DNA from: Gemmatimonadota bacterium
GTDB lineage: Bacteria > Gemmatimonadota > Gemmatimonadetes > Longimicrobiales > Gaopeijiaceae
Length of the DNA stretch: 64,000 bases
Assembly (NCBI GenBank): GCA_015664885.1
Contig: DQPL01000100.1
Span: 1 to 64,000 of the forward strand
Direction: 5' to 3'
In this document: positions 42,403 to 51,380 of the stretch, in pieces
Layout: every line of letters begins with the position of its first letter
How positions within the stretch are numbered: the stretch's first letter is position 1
The notes under the pieces: generated by a model
Seen by the model: only the letters and a program-made list of their open reading frames with translations
Database searches by the model: none
What the model was told of the DNA's origin: nothing
Position numbers and translations under genes: made by a program

Positions 42403-45086
42403 GGATCGAGCGCGTCCAAGTGCGCGCATTCGGGCGACTCAACAACTTCGACTCGGGCGCAGCTGCCCTGCCCGGACTCGTCGTGGTGCTGGGCCCGAAC
42501 GAAGCCGGCAAGTCGACGCTCTTCCACTTCCTCACCACGATACTCTACGGGTTTCACCCTGCTTCCAGCGAGGGGAACCCCTACCTGCCCTGGAACGGTG
42601 AAGACGCAGGTGGCAGCGCACGCCTGCGCCTGGACGGAGAGGGTTACGCCGAGGTCGAGCGCCATTTGCGTTCCCAGCCGGGGGGAAGCCTCACGATCGA
42701 CGGGCGGATCGATGAGCTACGCAACCGTGCCCTCCCCTGGGTCGATCACGTGCCGCGCTCGGTCTTCCGGCAGGTCTTCGCTGTCACGCTCCGGGATCTC
42801 GCGGGCCTGGACTCCGAGACGTGGGCGCGCATTCAGGATCGTATCCTCGGCTCGATGGGAGCCACCGACCTATTGCCCGCACGCAGCGTCGCGGACGGGC
42901 TCGAACAGGAGGCCGGCGCGCTGTGGCGCCCGCACCGACGCGGGAATCAGCGTGTCAGAAAACTGCAGGACCAGATGCGCGCCCTGCGTTCGCAGGGCCG
43001 GCAAGCACTCGAGCGCGACAGGGACATCAGGGCGCTCGCCGAGGAGCTCGAGCGCACCAGGACCGAGCTGTACGCAGCTCGTGAGACAAGAGAGCGAGAG
43101 CGCGTTGCGGTGGAGCGCGTGCAGACCCTGGCTCCCGTCCGAGCCCAGCTAGTGCGCATCGCGACGCTTAGGGAGGAGGGAGGGGCACGGGCGGCACTAG
43201 AATCGCTGCCGTCCGACCCTGTGGCACACCTCCGGGCGCTCGAGGCCCGAGTCGCCGAGTTGGCGGATCGGACGGCGGAGATCGACCGGGACCTGCAAGA
43301 ACCGGAAGCCGGCGTCGCGATGTACGACGAGCGAGCCCGGTCGCTGCTCGAGTGCTCAGAGGAGGTCGAGTCCTTCCTGGCCCTCGCGAGCGGCACGCTC
43401 TCGGATCGCGCGCGCCGCCAGGAGCTGCAGCAAGAGACGAGCGACCTCACGCGTCGGATCGAGGAGTTGGGCGGGGAACTACTGGCGGCTCCTCTCGCCG
43501 AGGCTGCGCAGGCAGCGATCTCGGTGCTGTCCGCGCGGGCGCTGCGCGCCCGAGTCCGAGATGCTCACCGCGCCCGCGACGAGCGACGCTTGCTCGATGG
43601 CGTCGATCCCAAAACCGCAGACGCCGGGAGGAGCACGCCCGCCGTAGCCATGCTGATGACGTTGTTGGGGATCGCCCTGGTGGTGTCAGGCTCGCTCTCG
43701 GACCTCGACACGTTGACGGCGCTCGGCGCGGCAGGAGCTGCAATCGGGCTCACCCTGTTGATTCAGTGGCAGAGAGCCCGAACCGCCGCCGCGGCGGCAG
43801 GGGCTGGTGCCAATCCCGACTCGGCACTCGCTCGGGCGCGGCATCACCAACGGGAAACCAAGGAACTCGTTCTCGAGCTTCTGAAAGACATCCCCACTGA
43901 GCCCGCTTTGCTCGACGAGCCGTCGGAGGGCCTCGCCTCCGACTTCGAACGACTTCAAGGGCTCCTGAGGGATCAAACCGAGCGGTCCCGTGAGAGAGAT
44001 GAGCTAGAGCAGCGCGTCGACCGCGTAGATGCGGAGGCGACTGCTCTCGCCCGGAGTCTCGGGCTGGAAGCGCCGCTCGGCGCCGAGGCCCTGACCCACC
44101 TTCTCGACAGAGAGCTGCGCCGCGCGGAGCGACTCCGGGAGGGCGCAGCGGCGGCCGACCGCGAACTGCGACGTCTGCGCCGCGAGCAGGTGCGACTCGC
44201 GACGGAGCTGGAGGAAACGGATGCCGCGCTGGCGGCGTTCGCCGACTCCATGGTCGCTCTGGGAGGAGGCGAACTGCAGCGGGGGGTCGATGCCACCACC
44301 GCACGACTCGCCGCACACACGCGAGCCGACGAACTCGAGGACGAGCTGGAGCGCTCACATCCGGATCTTGGCGACCTGCGCGGCCGCATCGCAGCCTCTG
44401 AGGAGGCCGACGAGTCGTGGACTATGGACGAAGACGACCTCGCAATCCGCCGCGCAGGCGTCGAGCAGCTGAGTGAGCAAATAGAGCTCCTGGCCACCGG
44501 CGCAAAGGGGCTCGACCGCGACATCGCACACCTTCAGGAAGAGGAGACCGTGGACGCCGTCGACGGCGAAATCGCCAGCCTCCAGGATGAGGAGGCGCGA
44601 CTCGTGCGAGAGCGCGACCGGCGCTGGGTGCTAGCCCAAGTCATCCGTGACGCCGATCGGCGCTTCCGTGAGGAGCACCAGCCAGACCTGATCCGGCGAG
44701 CCGGTGCGTATCTGAAGCACCTCACGGGGGGACGCTACGACCGCATCCTCGTCAACGAGGCAAGCGCCGGTGACGTATTCCAGGTGCTCGGGCCGGGCCT
44801 TCCGGCGCCGGTAGCGCTCACTCCGCCCGTCTCCACCGGCACGCTCGAGCAAGCGTACCTCTCGCTACGACTCGCAATCGTCGACCATCTCGATCAGGGA
44901 GGCGAGCGACTTCCCCTTTTCGTCGACGAGGTCTTCGTCAACTGGGACCGGGAGCGCCGCAGCAGAGGCATCGAGGTTCTGGGCAGCCTCTCGCGCAGCC
45001 GGCAGCTATTCGTCTTCACCTGCCATCCGGAGCTGGCTGAGCAGTTCAGCGGCTGCGGGGCGGTAGTGCTCGAGTTAGAAGCCTGA
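42399..45086 (+). CDS. SbcC/YhaN-like AAA ATPase
   Basis: An 895-residue SMC-like ATPase. The Walker A motif GPNEAGKST is at residues 32-40 and is followed by NPYLPWNGEDAGGSARL. Long coiled-coil segments cover about 190-400 and 490-760. Two adjacent hydrophobic helices near 417-457 (VAMLMTLLGIALVVSGSLSD and ALGAAGAAIGLTLLIQW) suggest membrane attachment, as in YhaN. The C-terminal signature is TGTLEQAYLSLRLAIVD and the Walker B is LPLFVDEVFVNWD. It pairs with the preceding nuclease, whose stop it overlaps. GTG 42399 is the start. Confidence 0.9.
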   Translation: MRIERVQVRAFGRLNNFDSGAAALPGLVVVLGPNEAGKSTLFHFLTTILYGFHPASSEGNPYLPWNGEDAGGSARLRLDGEGYAEVERHLRSQPGGSLTIDGRIDELRNRALPWVDHVPRSVFRQVFAVTLRDLAGLDSETWARIQDRILGSMGATDLLPARSVADGLEQEAGALWRPHRRGNQRVRKLQDQMRALRSQGRQALERDRDIRALAEELERTRTELYAARETRERERVAVERVQTLAPVRAQLVRIATLREEGGARAALESLPSDPVAHLRALEARVAELADRTAEIDRDLQEPEAGVAMYDERARSLLECSEEVESFLALASGTLSDRARRQELQQETSDLTRRIEELGGELLAAPLAEAAQAAISVLSARALRARVRDAHRARDERRLLDGVDPKTADAGRSTPAVAMLMTLLGIALVVSGSLSDLDTLTALGAAGAAIGLTLLIQWQRARTAAAAAGAGANPDSALARARHHQRETKELVLELLKDIPTEPALLDEPSEGLASDFERLQGLLRDQTERSRERDELEQRVDRVDAEATALARSLGLEAPLGAEALTHLLDRELRRAERLREGAAAADRELRRLRREQVRLATELEETDAALAAFADSMVALGGGELQRGVDATTARLAAHTRADELEDELERSHPDLGDLRGRIAASEEADESWTMDEDDLAIRRAGVEQLSEQIELLATGAKGLDRDIAHLQEEETVDAVDGEIASLQDEEARLVRERDRRWVLAQVIRDADRRFREEHQPDLIRRAGAYLKHLTGGRYDRILVNEASAGDVFQVLGPGLPAPVALTPPVSTGTLEQAYLSLRLAIVDHLDQGGERLPLFVDEVFVNWDRERRSRGIEVLGSLSRSRQLFVFTCHPELAEQFSGCGAVVLELEA

Positions 45087-45142
45087 AGACCCAGGAGCTT
45101 CCCCTTCACGTAGAGGCGCTCGGCCTGGAGCCCGCGCCCGAC

Positions 45143-45922
45143 GTGGACGCGGTGCTCATGATCCACGGTTATGGGGCTTCCGCCTTTTCTTGGCGCTATT
45201 GGGCACCTCGGCTCGCGCAGCGTGCCCACGTGGTGCTCGTCGACCTCAAGGGGTCGGGAGCGGCACCCAAGCCGGACGACGGGGAGTATCGACCAGAGGA
45301 CCAGGCCGAGTTGCTCCACCGACTGGTCGTGCAAAGAGATCTCCGGCGACTCACGATCGTTGGCCATTCGCTCGGCGGCGGAATCGCTCTACTGTTGGCT
45401 CTGCGACTTCAAGACGAGGACGAGGGGAGACTTTCGCGACTCGTGCTCGTGGCCAGCGCTGCGTACGAACAACGACTGCCACCCTTCGTTGGCCTGGCGC
45501 GGTTTCGCTGGCTCGGAGTAGCGCTATTCCGACTCTTCGGCGCACGCCTCGTGATCGAGAAGGTCTTGCGCTCCATCATGTACGATCCGCGGGCAGTCTC
45601 CGCCGAGCAGGTCGAAGGGTACGCGGCTCCGCTCGATGACGCCCCGGCGCGGCGTGCATTGATCGACTCGGCGCTCAACCTCGTGCCCGAGGAAATCGAC
45701 GCACTAAACGCGCGCTTCTCTGAACTTGCCGTGCCCGCACTAATCCTCTGGGGACGACACGATCGCGTGGTCCCGCTGTGGGTCGGAGAGCGGCTGTGCG
45801 AAGCATTGCCCAAAGCGACCCTACACGTCTTCGAAGCGTGCGGACACCTGCCCGCTGAGGAGATCCCTGAAGAATCGCTTGCGCGCCTCACTGCCTTCCT
45901 GGACGAGACCGTGGCGAGATGA
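45143..45922 (+). CDS. Alpha/beta-hydrolase
   Basis: A 259-residue alpha/beta-hydrolase: LMIHGYGASAFSWRYWAPRL supplies the oxyanion loop, LTIVGHSLGGGIALLLALRL the nucleophile (near 76), LILWGRHDRVVPLWVG the acid and FEACGHLPAEEIPEE the histidine. Substrate unknown; the short cap suggests a small ester or lactone. GTG 45143 is a nominal start. The same frame is open to the end of the ATPase gene and carries family-like sequence (LHVEALGLEPAPDVDAVL), so the true start is probably a non-ATG codon near 45083-45110. It converges with the glycosyltransferase remnant. Confidence 0.85.
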   Translation: MDAVLMIHGYGASAFSWRYWAPRLAQRAHVVLVDLKGSGAAPKPDDGEYRPEDQAELLHRLVVQRDLRRLTIVGHSLGGGIALLLALRLQDEDEGRLSRLVLVASAAYEQRLPPFVGLARFRWLGVALFRLFGARLVIEKVLRSIMYDPRAVSAEQVEGYAAPLDDAPARRALIDSALNLVPEEIDALNARFSELAVPALILWGRHDRVVPLWVGERLCEALPKATLHVFEACGHLPAEEIPEESLARLTAFLDETVAR

Positions 45923-45925
45923 GGG

Positions 45926-46460
45926 CTACCTGAGCCGCTCGCGAGCGAGCGTATAGAACATCTTCGCTCCGACCTGGAGCGAGGTCGCGAGATTTCCTGA
46001 AATCTTCGAAACGCCCTCGCTTCGACGCCGGTGGCTCACCTCGACCTCGACGATGCGCAGCCCCGCGCGCACCGCCCTGATCTGCATCTGCAACGTCCAG
46101 CCCCAGTTGCGGTCGTCCATGCGCAGCGCCAACAGCTCGGGGAACGCGACAGCACGAAACGGGGGCAGGTCGGTGAAGAAGTGGCCGAACAACGCGCGGG
46201 TAAGCCCGAGTACGAGATGGTTGCCAAAACGAGCGTGCGGTAGGATCGTCCCCAGGTCACCATCGATGCCACGGCGAACGCCGAGCACCATGTCGGCCTC
46301 GCCCTTCCGGATCGGAGCGACCACATCGGCTATCTCGTTCGGATCGTCGGCTCCGGCCGGACAGCAGGAGCAGCAGCGTCCGGTGAAACGCAAACGGGAC
46401 CAGGAACGCCAGAACCCCCAACATGAGGACGATGACGAGCAGTGCGACGGTATCTGACAT
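45926..46460 (-). pseudogene. Glycosyltransferase family 2 with internal deletion
   Basis: ATG 46460 begins a membrane helix, MSDTVALLVIVLMLGVLAFL, ending near 46355. Another frame then supplies the C-terminal half of a polyprenol-phosphate-type GT2: DDPNEIADVVAPIRKGEADM, FTDLPPFRAVAFPELLALRM, GWTLQMQIRAVRAGLRIVEV and RRSEGVSKISGNLATS. The nucleotide-sugar-binding N-terminal region with the first DxD is missing. The remaining parts are thus the N-terminal anchor and the C-terminal half of one or two genes joined by a deletion, with a frame change. Catalysis is not possible. Confidence 0.65.
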
Positions 46461-46502
46461 GCGACCCCCCAATCCCCCTTCACAGCAGGCGGTTCCGAGC
46501 TT

Positions 46503-47936
46503 CTAGATCGAGCACTCCGCTCGAGCTTCACCATACTCGAATTCGTGGACAGGTAGCCCGCTCGGCACCGACAGCGGAATCAGGCTTCGCAGCTGATCGG
46601 GATGCGCATCCGGGTCCGCCAACGACTTCGCCACAAAAGCGATGATTTGGCTGATCTCCAGCTCGGAGAGGATCTGCGGCTGAGCGATGAGTCCCGTCGC
46701 CCGGTCCAGCATCGCTGCGTACGGACCAGGCGAACCCTGCAAGCCCACATCCAGGGCCTCTTGCGAATAGCCCTCCACCATCTTGTATACATTGAGGTGG
46801 TGTCGGACCGCCTCGCTCAAGCAGACGTAGGCGCCATTATGCATGAACGTCGGCTGGTAGGCCACGTTGCGCAGCGGCGACGTCCGGAACTTGTACCGGT
46901 CCGACGACCTTCCCGTGTGCTGCTCCAGCCCGTAGTCCTCATCGCCTGCGCCATCGAACGGCTTGTTCCCGAATGCTGGCACGACCTGAGGCACCGCGAG
47001 CACGTGGGCCTCGAAGTCACTGAACATCTGGTTTGCATACCCGCGCACGATGTGGCACTCCGCGCACATCGCCTCGTCGAAGAACAACCTTCCGCCGGCT
47101 TTTTCGTCGTAGCTCAAGGCACTCAGGTCACCACGCACGTACCTGTCGAGCGGAGCATCGGCCCGTACCAGCGTGAACTCGAACTCGGCAATCGCCGCAG
47201 CTAGGTGCTCATACCGAATCTCGCCTCCCGCCTCGATGACCTCGAAAGCATCGGCAAAGCGCGAGCGATACTGGACAACATCGACGACCCTGCGGAGGAC
47301 CTCCGCCCTCATGGCATCGTGGTCGCCCACGAACTCGAACCCGGCCATCTCGACCCGGGCGACCACCGGTGTGAACGCCTGCGCGCCCAGCAGGTGGTCC
47401 ATTCCCGACAAGGACAGCCCCTCCGGATCGGGAAATGCGAACCCGCCGGAATTGTCGAATGGATCCAGCGAGAGCGCCTCGAAGCGCGAGTCCCACATCA
47501 GGCTCGGATAGAACACCGCGTTCACCACGGTCGGGGCCCGTCGTTGATTGTGCGGGCCACGGCGTCCGAGCCCCACCACTCCGTTGTTCTGCACACCGAT
47601 GGCGATCGAGTTTCCATCGTTGAACGCCGAATTGGGTCCGTGGCAGCCCGAGCAGCTATTGTCGCCCGTCAGAGAGATGATGGGGTCGAAAAAGAGCAGG
47701 CGTCCTAGCTCCGCGCGCGCCTGATGGATCGGCCGTCCGAGACGCTCCAGCAGCCTCTCTTCGATCCTGCCGTCGAACTCGCGCTCCTTGAGGTCCGCTT
47801 GAAGCCACCAGTCGATGTACGCTTCGCTCAGCGTCTCGGGTTCCGTGGATGCGTCCGGGCGCAGCAATGCGTCGTCGCAGCCTGTAAGCAGGACGCCGAA
47901 TCCGGCAATGAAGACAGCGGTGCGGATTTCGATCAT
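46503..47936 (-). CDS. Di-haem cytochrome c peroxidase / MauG-type lipoprotein
   Basis: A 477-residue di-haem protein. The N-terminus has a lipobox (FGVLLTGC, Cys20). Haem 1 site is CSGCH (95-99) and haem 2 site CAECH (291-295). Family landmarks GRLLFFDPIISLTGDNSCSG, RRAPTVVNAVFYPSLMWDSR, LFFDEAMCAEC and FRTSPLRNVAYQPTFMHNGA are all present, the last with the distal methionine region. It reduces peroxide or oxidises a partner protein in the periplasm. The lipobox implies membrane tethering. It lies 48 bases downstream of the serine hydrolase pseudogene on the same strand. Confidence 0.92.
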   Translation of the reverse strand: MIEIRTAVFIAGFGVLLTGCDDALLRPDASTEPETLSEAYIDWWLQADLKEREFDGRIEERLLERLGRPIHQARAELGRLLFFDPIISLTGDNSCSGCHGPNSAFNDGNSIAIGVQNNGVVGLGRRGPHNQRRAPTVVNAVFYPSLMWDSRFEALSLDPFDNSGGFAFPDPEGLSLSGMDHLLGAQAFTPVVARVEMAGFEFVGDHDAMRAEVLRRVVDVVQYRSRFADAFEVIEAGGEIRYEHLAAAIAEFEFTLVRADAPLDRYVRGDLSALSYDEKAGGRLFFDEAMCAECHIVRGYANQMFSDFEAHVLAVPQVVPAFGNKPFDGAGDEDYGLEQHTGRSSDRYKFRTSPLRNVAYQPTFMHNGAYVCLSEAVRHHLNVYKMVEGYSQEALDVGLQGSPGPYAAMLDRATGLIAQPQILSELEISQIIAFVAKSLADPDAHPDQLRSLIPLSVPSGLPVHEFEYGEARAECSI

Positions 47937-47984
47937 GGACCGAAACTCGTGCCCACAATCTGACGCCGCAACGGCCCTATCGCG

Positions 47985-49094
47985 TCAGCGGACGAAGACC
48001 GGGAGCAACTCGTCCTCCACGAGTTGCTTGCGGGACGGGCGGTTCTCGAAATTGCCCGCTGTCATTACGGCGACGATGCCGAGCGATGGCATCAATACGA
48101 TCTCCTGACCGCCCTATCCGGTAGCGAACGTAACGGTGACAGCCTCACCGCCCGCCCGGTACTCGTCGATCCACCAGAGGTACCCGTAGTCGCGGCCATT
48201 GCTCGTCGAGATGTGCGACGTCGTGGACGCCCGGATCCAATCCTCGTCGAAGACGCAACGCTCGCCCCAAAGCCCTTCGTTGAGCATCGCCTGGCCCAGC
48301 TTGATCATGCCGCGCGGTGTCATGAAGAACCCACCCGCCGTATTGAGACGGCCATCGCTTTGATAGACCGGCTGGATGTCATCGTTCGTAAGCAAGCCGT
48401 CCATCACCTCTGCGATCAGGTTCTCGGCGTCGAGGCCCATCGCGTTCAAGGCGATCTCGCCGAGCACCGTGACCCCGCCGCCGTTGTAGACCCACCGTTC
48501 GCGAGGAGTGTGCTCGAGCCCCCGGCCCAGTACGAAGGCGACGCCGTCGTCACTGTCGATCTCCTGCCGGCGAAGGTTGGCGGGGTCCGTGTGGGGAGGA
48601 TCCGACTCGTTCCAGTCGAGACCAGAGCTCTTGGTGAGTAGGTGTTCGATCGTAATCTGCTCCTTGCCACCGACCAAGAGGTGCTCGTATCCGGGTAGGT
48701 ACCTGGAGATCGGGTCGCGTACGCTGCCAATCCATCCCTGTGCGATCGCATGACCGACGAGCAGAGACGTGATGCTCTTGCTCACAAATTGCACCTCGTG
48801 GAGATCGGTGCCGGCCCATCCCTCGAAGTACTCCTCCAGCACCAGCAGGCCGTCCTTCATGATGAGCAGGCTGTGCTGGTCGCCCCATGACCCTGCCAGG
48901 AACTGGCCGACCAGTCGCTCTGTCTGAACGCGGTCCCCTCCCACCTGCTCGACTCTTGCTGTCGAAATCCCGTCCGCAAGGGCCACCGGCATCCGATAGT
49001 CGTAGTCCGCCACCGCGAGGCTCCCGCACGCCGTAGCGGCGAGCAGGGTGGCGAACACGACAGTGAGCGCCGGTCGAATGGATGTTCTTCTCAT
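47985..49094 (-). pseudogene. Beta-lactamase-fold serine hydrolase with Ser to Phe and in-frame UAG
   Basis: From ATG 49094 (lipobox LLAATAC) the frame encodes a typical class C-like hydrolase with HEVQFVSKSITSLLVGHAIA, ITIEHLLTKSSGLDWNESDP, WVYNGGGVTVLGEIAL and GGFFMTPRGMIKLGQAMLNE. Two defects are seen. The SxxK nucleophile position is Phe103 (codon UUU, one change from UCU). A UAG at 48114-48116 then interrupts the last stretch, which continues in frame as GGQEIVLMPSLGIVAVMTAG and ends at 47985. The ATG overlaps the stop of the aspartyl-protease-like gene (ATGA). Catalysis is very unlikely. Confidence 0.75.
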
Positions 49095-49864
49095 CGAACA
49101 CACATCCGCATTTCCTGGTGGGCCCAACTGAGTGCGAGCGCGCAGTCATACACGATTGGGGCGCCGATGATCACGAACCCTCCGCTGCCCACGATGAAGC
49201 CTCCGAGATCGAGCTCGCGCATGAAGACCGGCACGTCGGTGAGCGTCGTGTCGCCGAAGCGCAGCGTGGTGCGATCGTCATCGTCGAGGCCGGTGTCGGC
49301 TTGTACGCGCTGGTTGGCCACCACTGTCGGCGTACCGAGATCCAGAATCGCCTGGTACGCGTTGCCGTCCAACTCGACGCTCAGCCAGACCTCCACTCCG
49401 TGCATGATTCGCAGGTCAATAGGCTCGGACAGGGTCATGCCCTCCCACTCGACGACTCGCGCGGTCGGCTTCAACACGAGTCTTCCGCCCGGAACATCGA
49501 TGAGCACGTCGAACCGACTGAGCGTGTTTGGGCCGACCACACCGGCCAATGTCGTGCCATCGATGGTGAGCATGGAGTCGGGGTACGTCGACAACTCATC
49601 GGGCGGAATCGCGATGCCACCCAAAGTGAGCTCGGGATCGTCGCCAAGCCGGGTCGCCGTGGACGCCGTGAGGCCGGTGGGCCAGCCCGTGCCCAGCAGG
49701 AACTCCATGGAAGTGCTGTCGTCCGCCTCGATGGGGACGAACAGGCGACCGCGATGCACGTGAAGCTCGACCTCGACGGGCTGCACCGCGGCCGTCTGAG
49801 CCGCGGCGGATGATGCCACCGCCGCCATCAACGCGGCCGCAGCCATTGTCAGGCGCCTCGCCAT
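49091..49864 (-). CDS. Retropepsin-like aspartyl protease homologue lacking one catalytic Asp
   Basis: A 257-residue secreted protein (signal peptide AAALMAAVASSAAAQ) with two pepsin-like lobes. The first lobe has FLLGTGWPTGLT where retropepsin-like proteases have (L)DTG; the aspartate is Gly58. The second lobe has AILDLGTPTVVANQ, keeping its Asp. Other family segments are VVGPNTLSRFDVLIDVPGGR and GSGGFVIIGAPIVYDCALAL. With one Asp lost it may be inactive or bind rather than cut peptides. It is translationally coupled to the serine hydrolase pseudogene. Confidence 0.75.
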   Translation of the reverse strand: MARRLTMAAAALMAAVASSAAAQTAAVQPVEVELHVHRGRLFVPIEADDSTSMEFLLGTGWPTGLTASTATRLGDDPELTLGGIAIPPDELSTYPDSMLTIDGTTLAGVVGPNTLSRFDVLIDVPGGRLVLKPTARVVEWEGMTLSEPIDLRIMHGVEVWLSVELDGNAYQAILDLGTPTVVANQRVQADTGLDDDDRTTLRFGDTTLTDVPVFMRELDLGGFIVGSGGFVIIGAPIVYDCALALSWAHQEMRMCVR

Positions 49865-49917
49865 AGTGCTCTCCTAGTTTTCCCTCTGCCGCCACGAATA
49901 TCGCATGGACTTCATTC

Positions 49918-50075
49918 TCAGGCCTGGCGAATCTGTTCTAGGACGTAGAACGTACGGGCTGGAGTCATGGACGATCCCCGGAGGAATACCGAGTGGACTG
50001 GGACGGAATCGGCAGGTTGCCGTGAATGTCGTAGATCGCAGCGACGCGCCCGGCGGTAGCGACCGAGTCGCTCAT
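49918..50075 (-). pseudogene. Metallophosphoesterase remnant (both ends, middle deleted)
   Basis: ATG 50075, overlapping the stop of the metallo-beta-lactamase-fold gene (ATGA), begins MSDSVATAGRVAAIYDIHGN followed by LP. DIHGNL is the first metal motif of calcineurin-like phosphoesterases. After some 21 residues similarity breaks. In another frame the sequence PARTFYVLEQIRQA leads to a stop at 49918 and resembles the C-terminal end of the same family. About 200 codons are therefore missing and the two ends have been joined. Confidence 0.65.
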
Positions 50076-51196
50076 CTACGATAGGCCTTGGTGAATCCGT
50101 TTCTGCCATTGGATACGGTGAACAAGCCGTCGGCCTGTGCCGATACCTTGATCCAGTACGCCTGACCGTTGTGGACCGGCCGCGCCGGGGCGCCCTGTCC
50201 ACGAGTGTTGGTCAGCGGGGCGATCGGCATGGCGGCCTGCACATCGTCCACAGTGTTCGCGATGAACAGACCGGGCACTGTGTACTCCTGGCCGCTCAGC
50301 TGCGAGAAATGGAGCTGCCAAAGGTCCTCCAGGCCCGGAGCGGAAAAGAGAACCTGCATCGCCTCGGGCTGTCCGCCTTTGCGCGTGCCGTTGTTCATGA
50401 TCGCCACACGCGCTTCGATGGCATGAACGAGGACCTCCGCATTCGACGTCGGCTGCCCATGATGGGAGACGACGGACAGATCGACGGTGCCAATCGGATT
50501 GTTCGGGCACATGAGCTCGTACTCGGTGTTCGCCGTCAGATCGCCCAGGTGGATGACGCGGAAGTCACCGAACTCTACGACGATGCCCACCGACTGGGCG
50601 TTTTCACCGTTGTCTTCGCGCTGTGCTACGAAATCGGCGCAGTAGCGGTTGCGTACGCCTCTGCCCCTCAACGGCCGGCGCAGGACCTGCTTCGCGGACG
50701 TAACGATCGTGACGTCGATGCCGGCCAGGGCAATGCGATCCCCGGGTGTTACAACCGTGTGGCGAGCGCCTCGGTGCAGCGCAGCGTACGTCGTGTTGAG
50801 AAACTCGGTCACCCCGGCATTCGATTCGATGCTGGGACCGTGGTCGATGAAGTGGCGCACCGGAACCCGTCCGGCGAGTTCCTCCATCGCTCCCCAGTGG
50901 TCGCCGTGCCAGTGCGTCGTGATCAAGTGGTCGATCTCGGCGACTGATGCGTCCCTCATGGCAGCCATGATGCGACCTGCATCTCGCGCGGCGTTCTGTC
51001 CGCCGTTCCCGGTATCGATCAGCAGTGATTCACCGGCCGGTGAGACGAACAGGGTGGCGCCCCCGCCTTCCACGTCGATCAGGTAGATCTCGAGCGTCTC
51101 CTGCGCCTGCGCAGTGGCTGCGGAGACGCCCAGCAAGAGGGCTAGCGAGATGGCCGAGAAGAGCTTCGAATGGGCCGACGATTCGCGCTGCGTCAT
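50072..51196 (-). CDS. Secreted metallo-beta-lactamase-fold hydrolase (ComEC C-terminal type)
   Basis: A 374-residue MBL-fold protein with a signal peptide (LALLLGVSAATAQAQ). The order of motifs is LLIDTGNGGQNAARDAG, LITTHWHGDHWGAMEELAGR with the metal ligands (near 93-101), IHLGDLTANTEYELM and VVSHHGQPTSNAEVLV. This is the arrangement of the C-terminal nuclease-like domain of ComEC and stand-alone secreted relatives, possibly phosphodiesterases. A long C-terminal beta region is added. ATG 51196 follows GGGAGGA. The downstream phosphoesterase remnant overlaps its stop. Confidence 0.88.
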   Translation of the reverse strand: MTQRESSAHSKLFSAISLALLLGVSAATAQAQETLEIYLIDVEGGGATLFVSPAGESLLIDTGNGGQNAARDAGRIMAAMRDASVAEIDHLITTHWHGDHWGAMEELAGRVPVRHFIDHGPSIESNAGVTEFLNTTYAALHRGARHTVVTPGDRIALAGIDVTIVTSAKQVLRRPLRGRGVRNRYCADFVAQREDNGENAQSVGIVVEFGDFRVIHLGDLTANTEYELMCPNNPIGTVDLSVVSHHGQPTSNAEVLVHAIEARVAIMNNGTRKGGQPEAMQVLFSAPGLEDLWQLHFSQLSGQEYTVPGLFIANTVDDVQAAMPIAPLTNTRGQGAPARPVHNGQAYWIKVSAQADGLFTVSNGRNGFTKAYRR

Positions 51197-51380
51197 GGCA
51201 CGGTCCTCCCTGGTACGTCCGGTGTCCTTTGCTTGTGGGCGAAACGTAGGCGAGTGATAGGATCGGGGCATGTGGCGAGAACTCGTTCCACCTAGGCCTT
51301 GGTTGCTCGCAGCCGGACACCCCACCTACGATGCGTCGGTGAGCTATTGGCTCAACCATGATCTGCGCTCAGGAGACCGC

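Noticed and set aside
45143-45922. Fusion of the alpha/beta-hydrolase with the SbcC-like ATPase by frameshift
   Set aside because: The ATPase ends with a normal Walker B and tail; the hydrolase frame is merely open upstream.
47985-48116. Pyrrolysine as explanation for the in-frame UAG
   Set aside because: The family is not a known Pyl family, the enzyme already lacks its nucleophile, and nothing else points to Pyl machinery.
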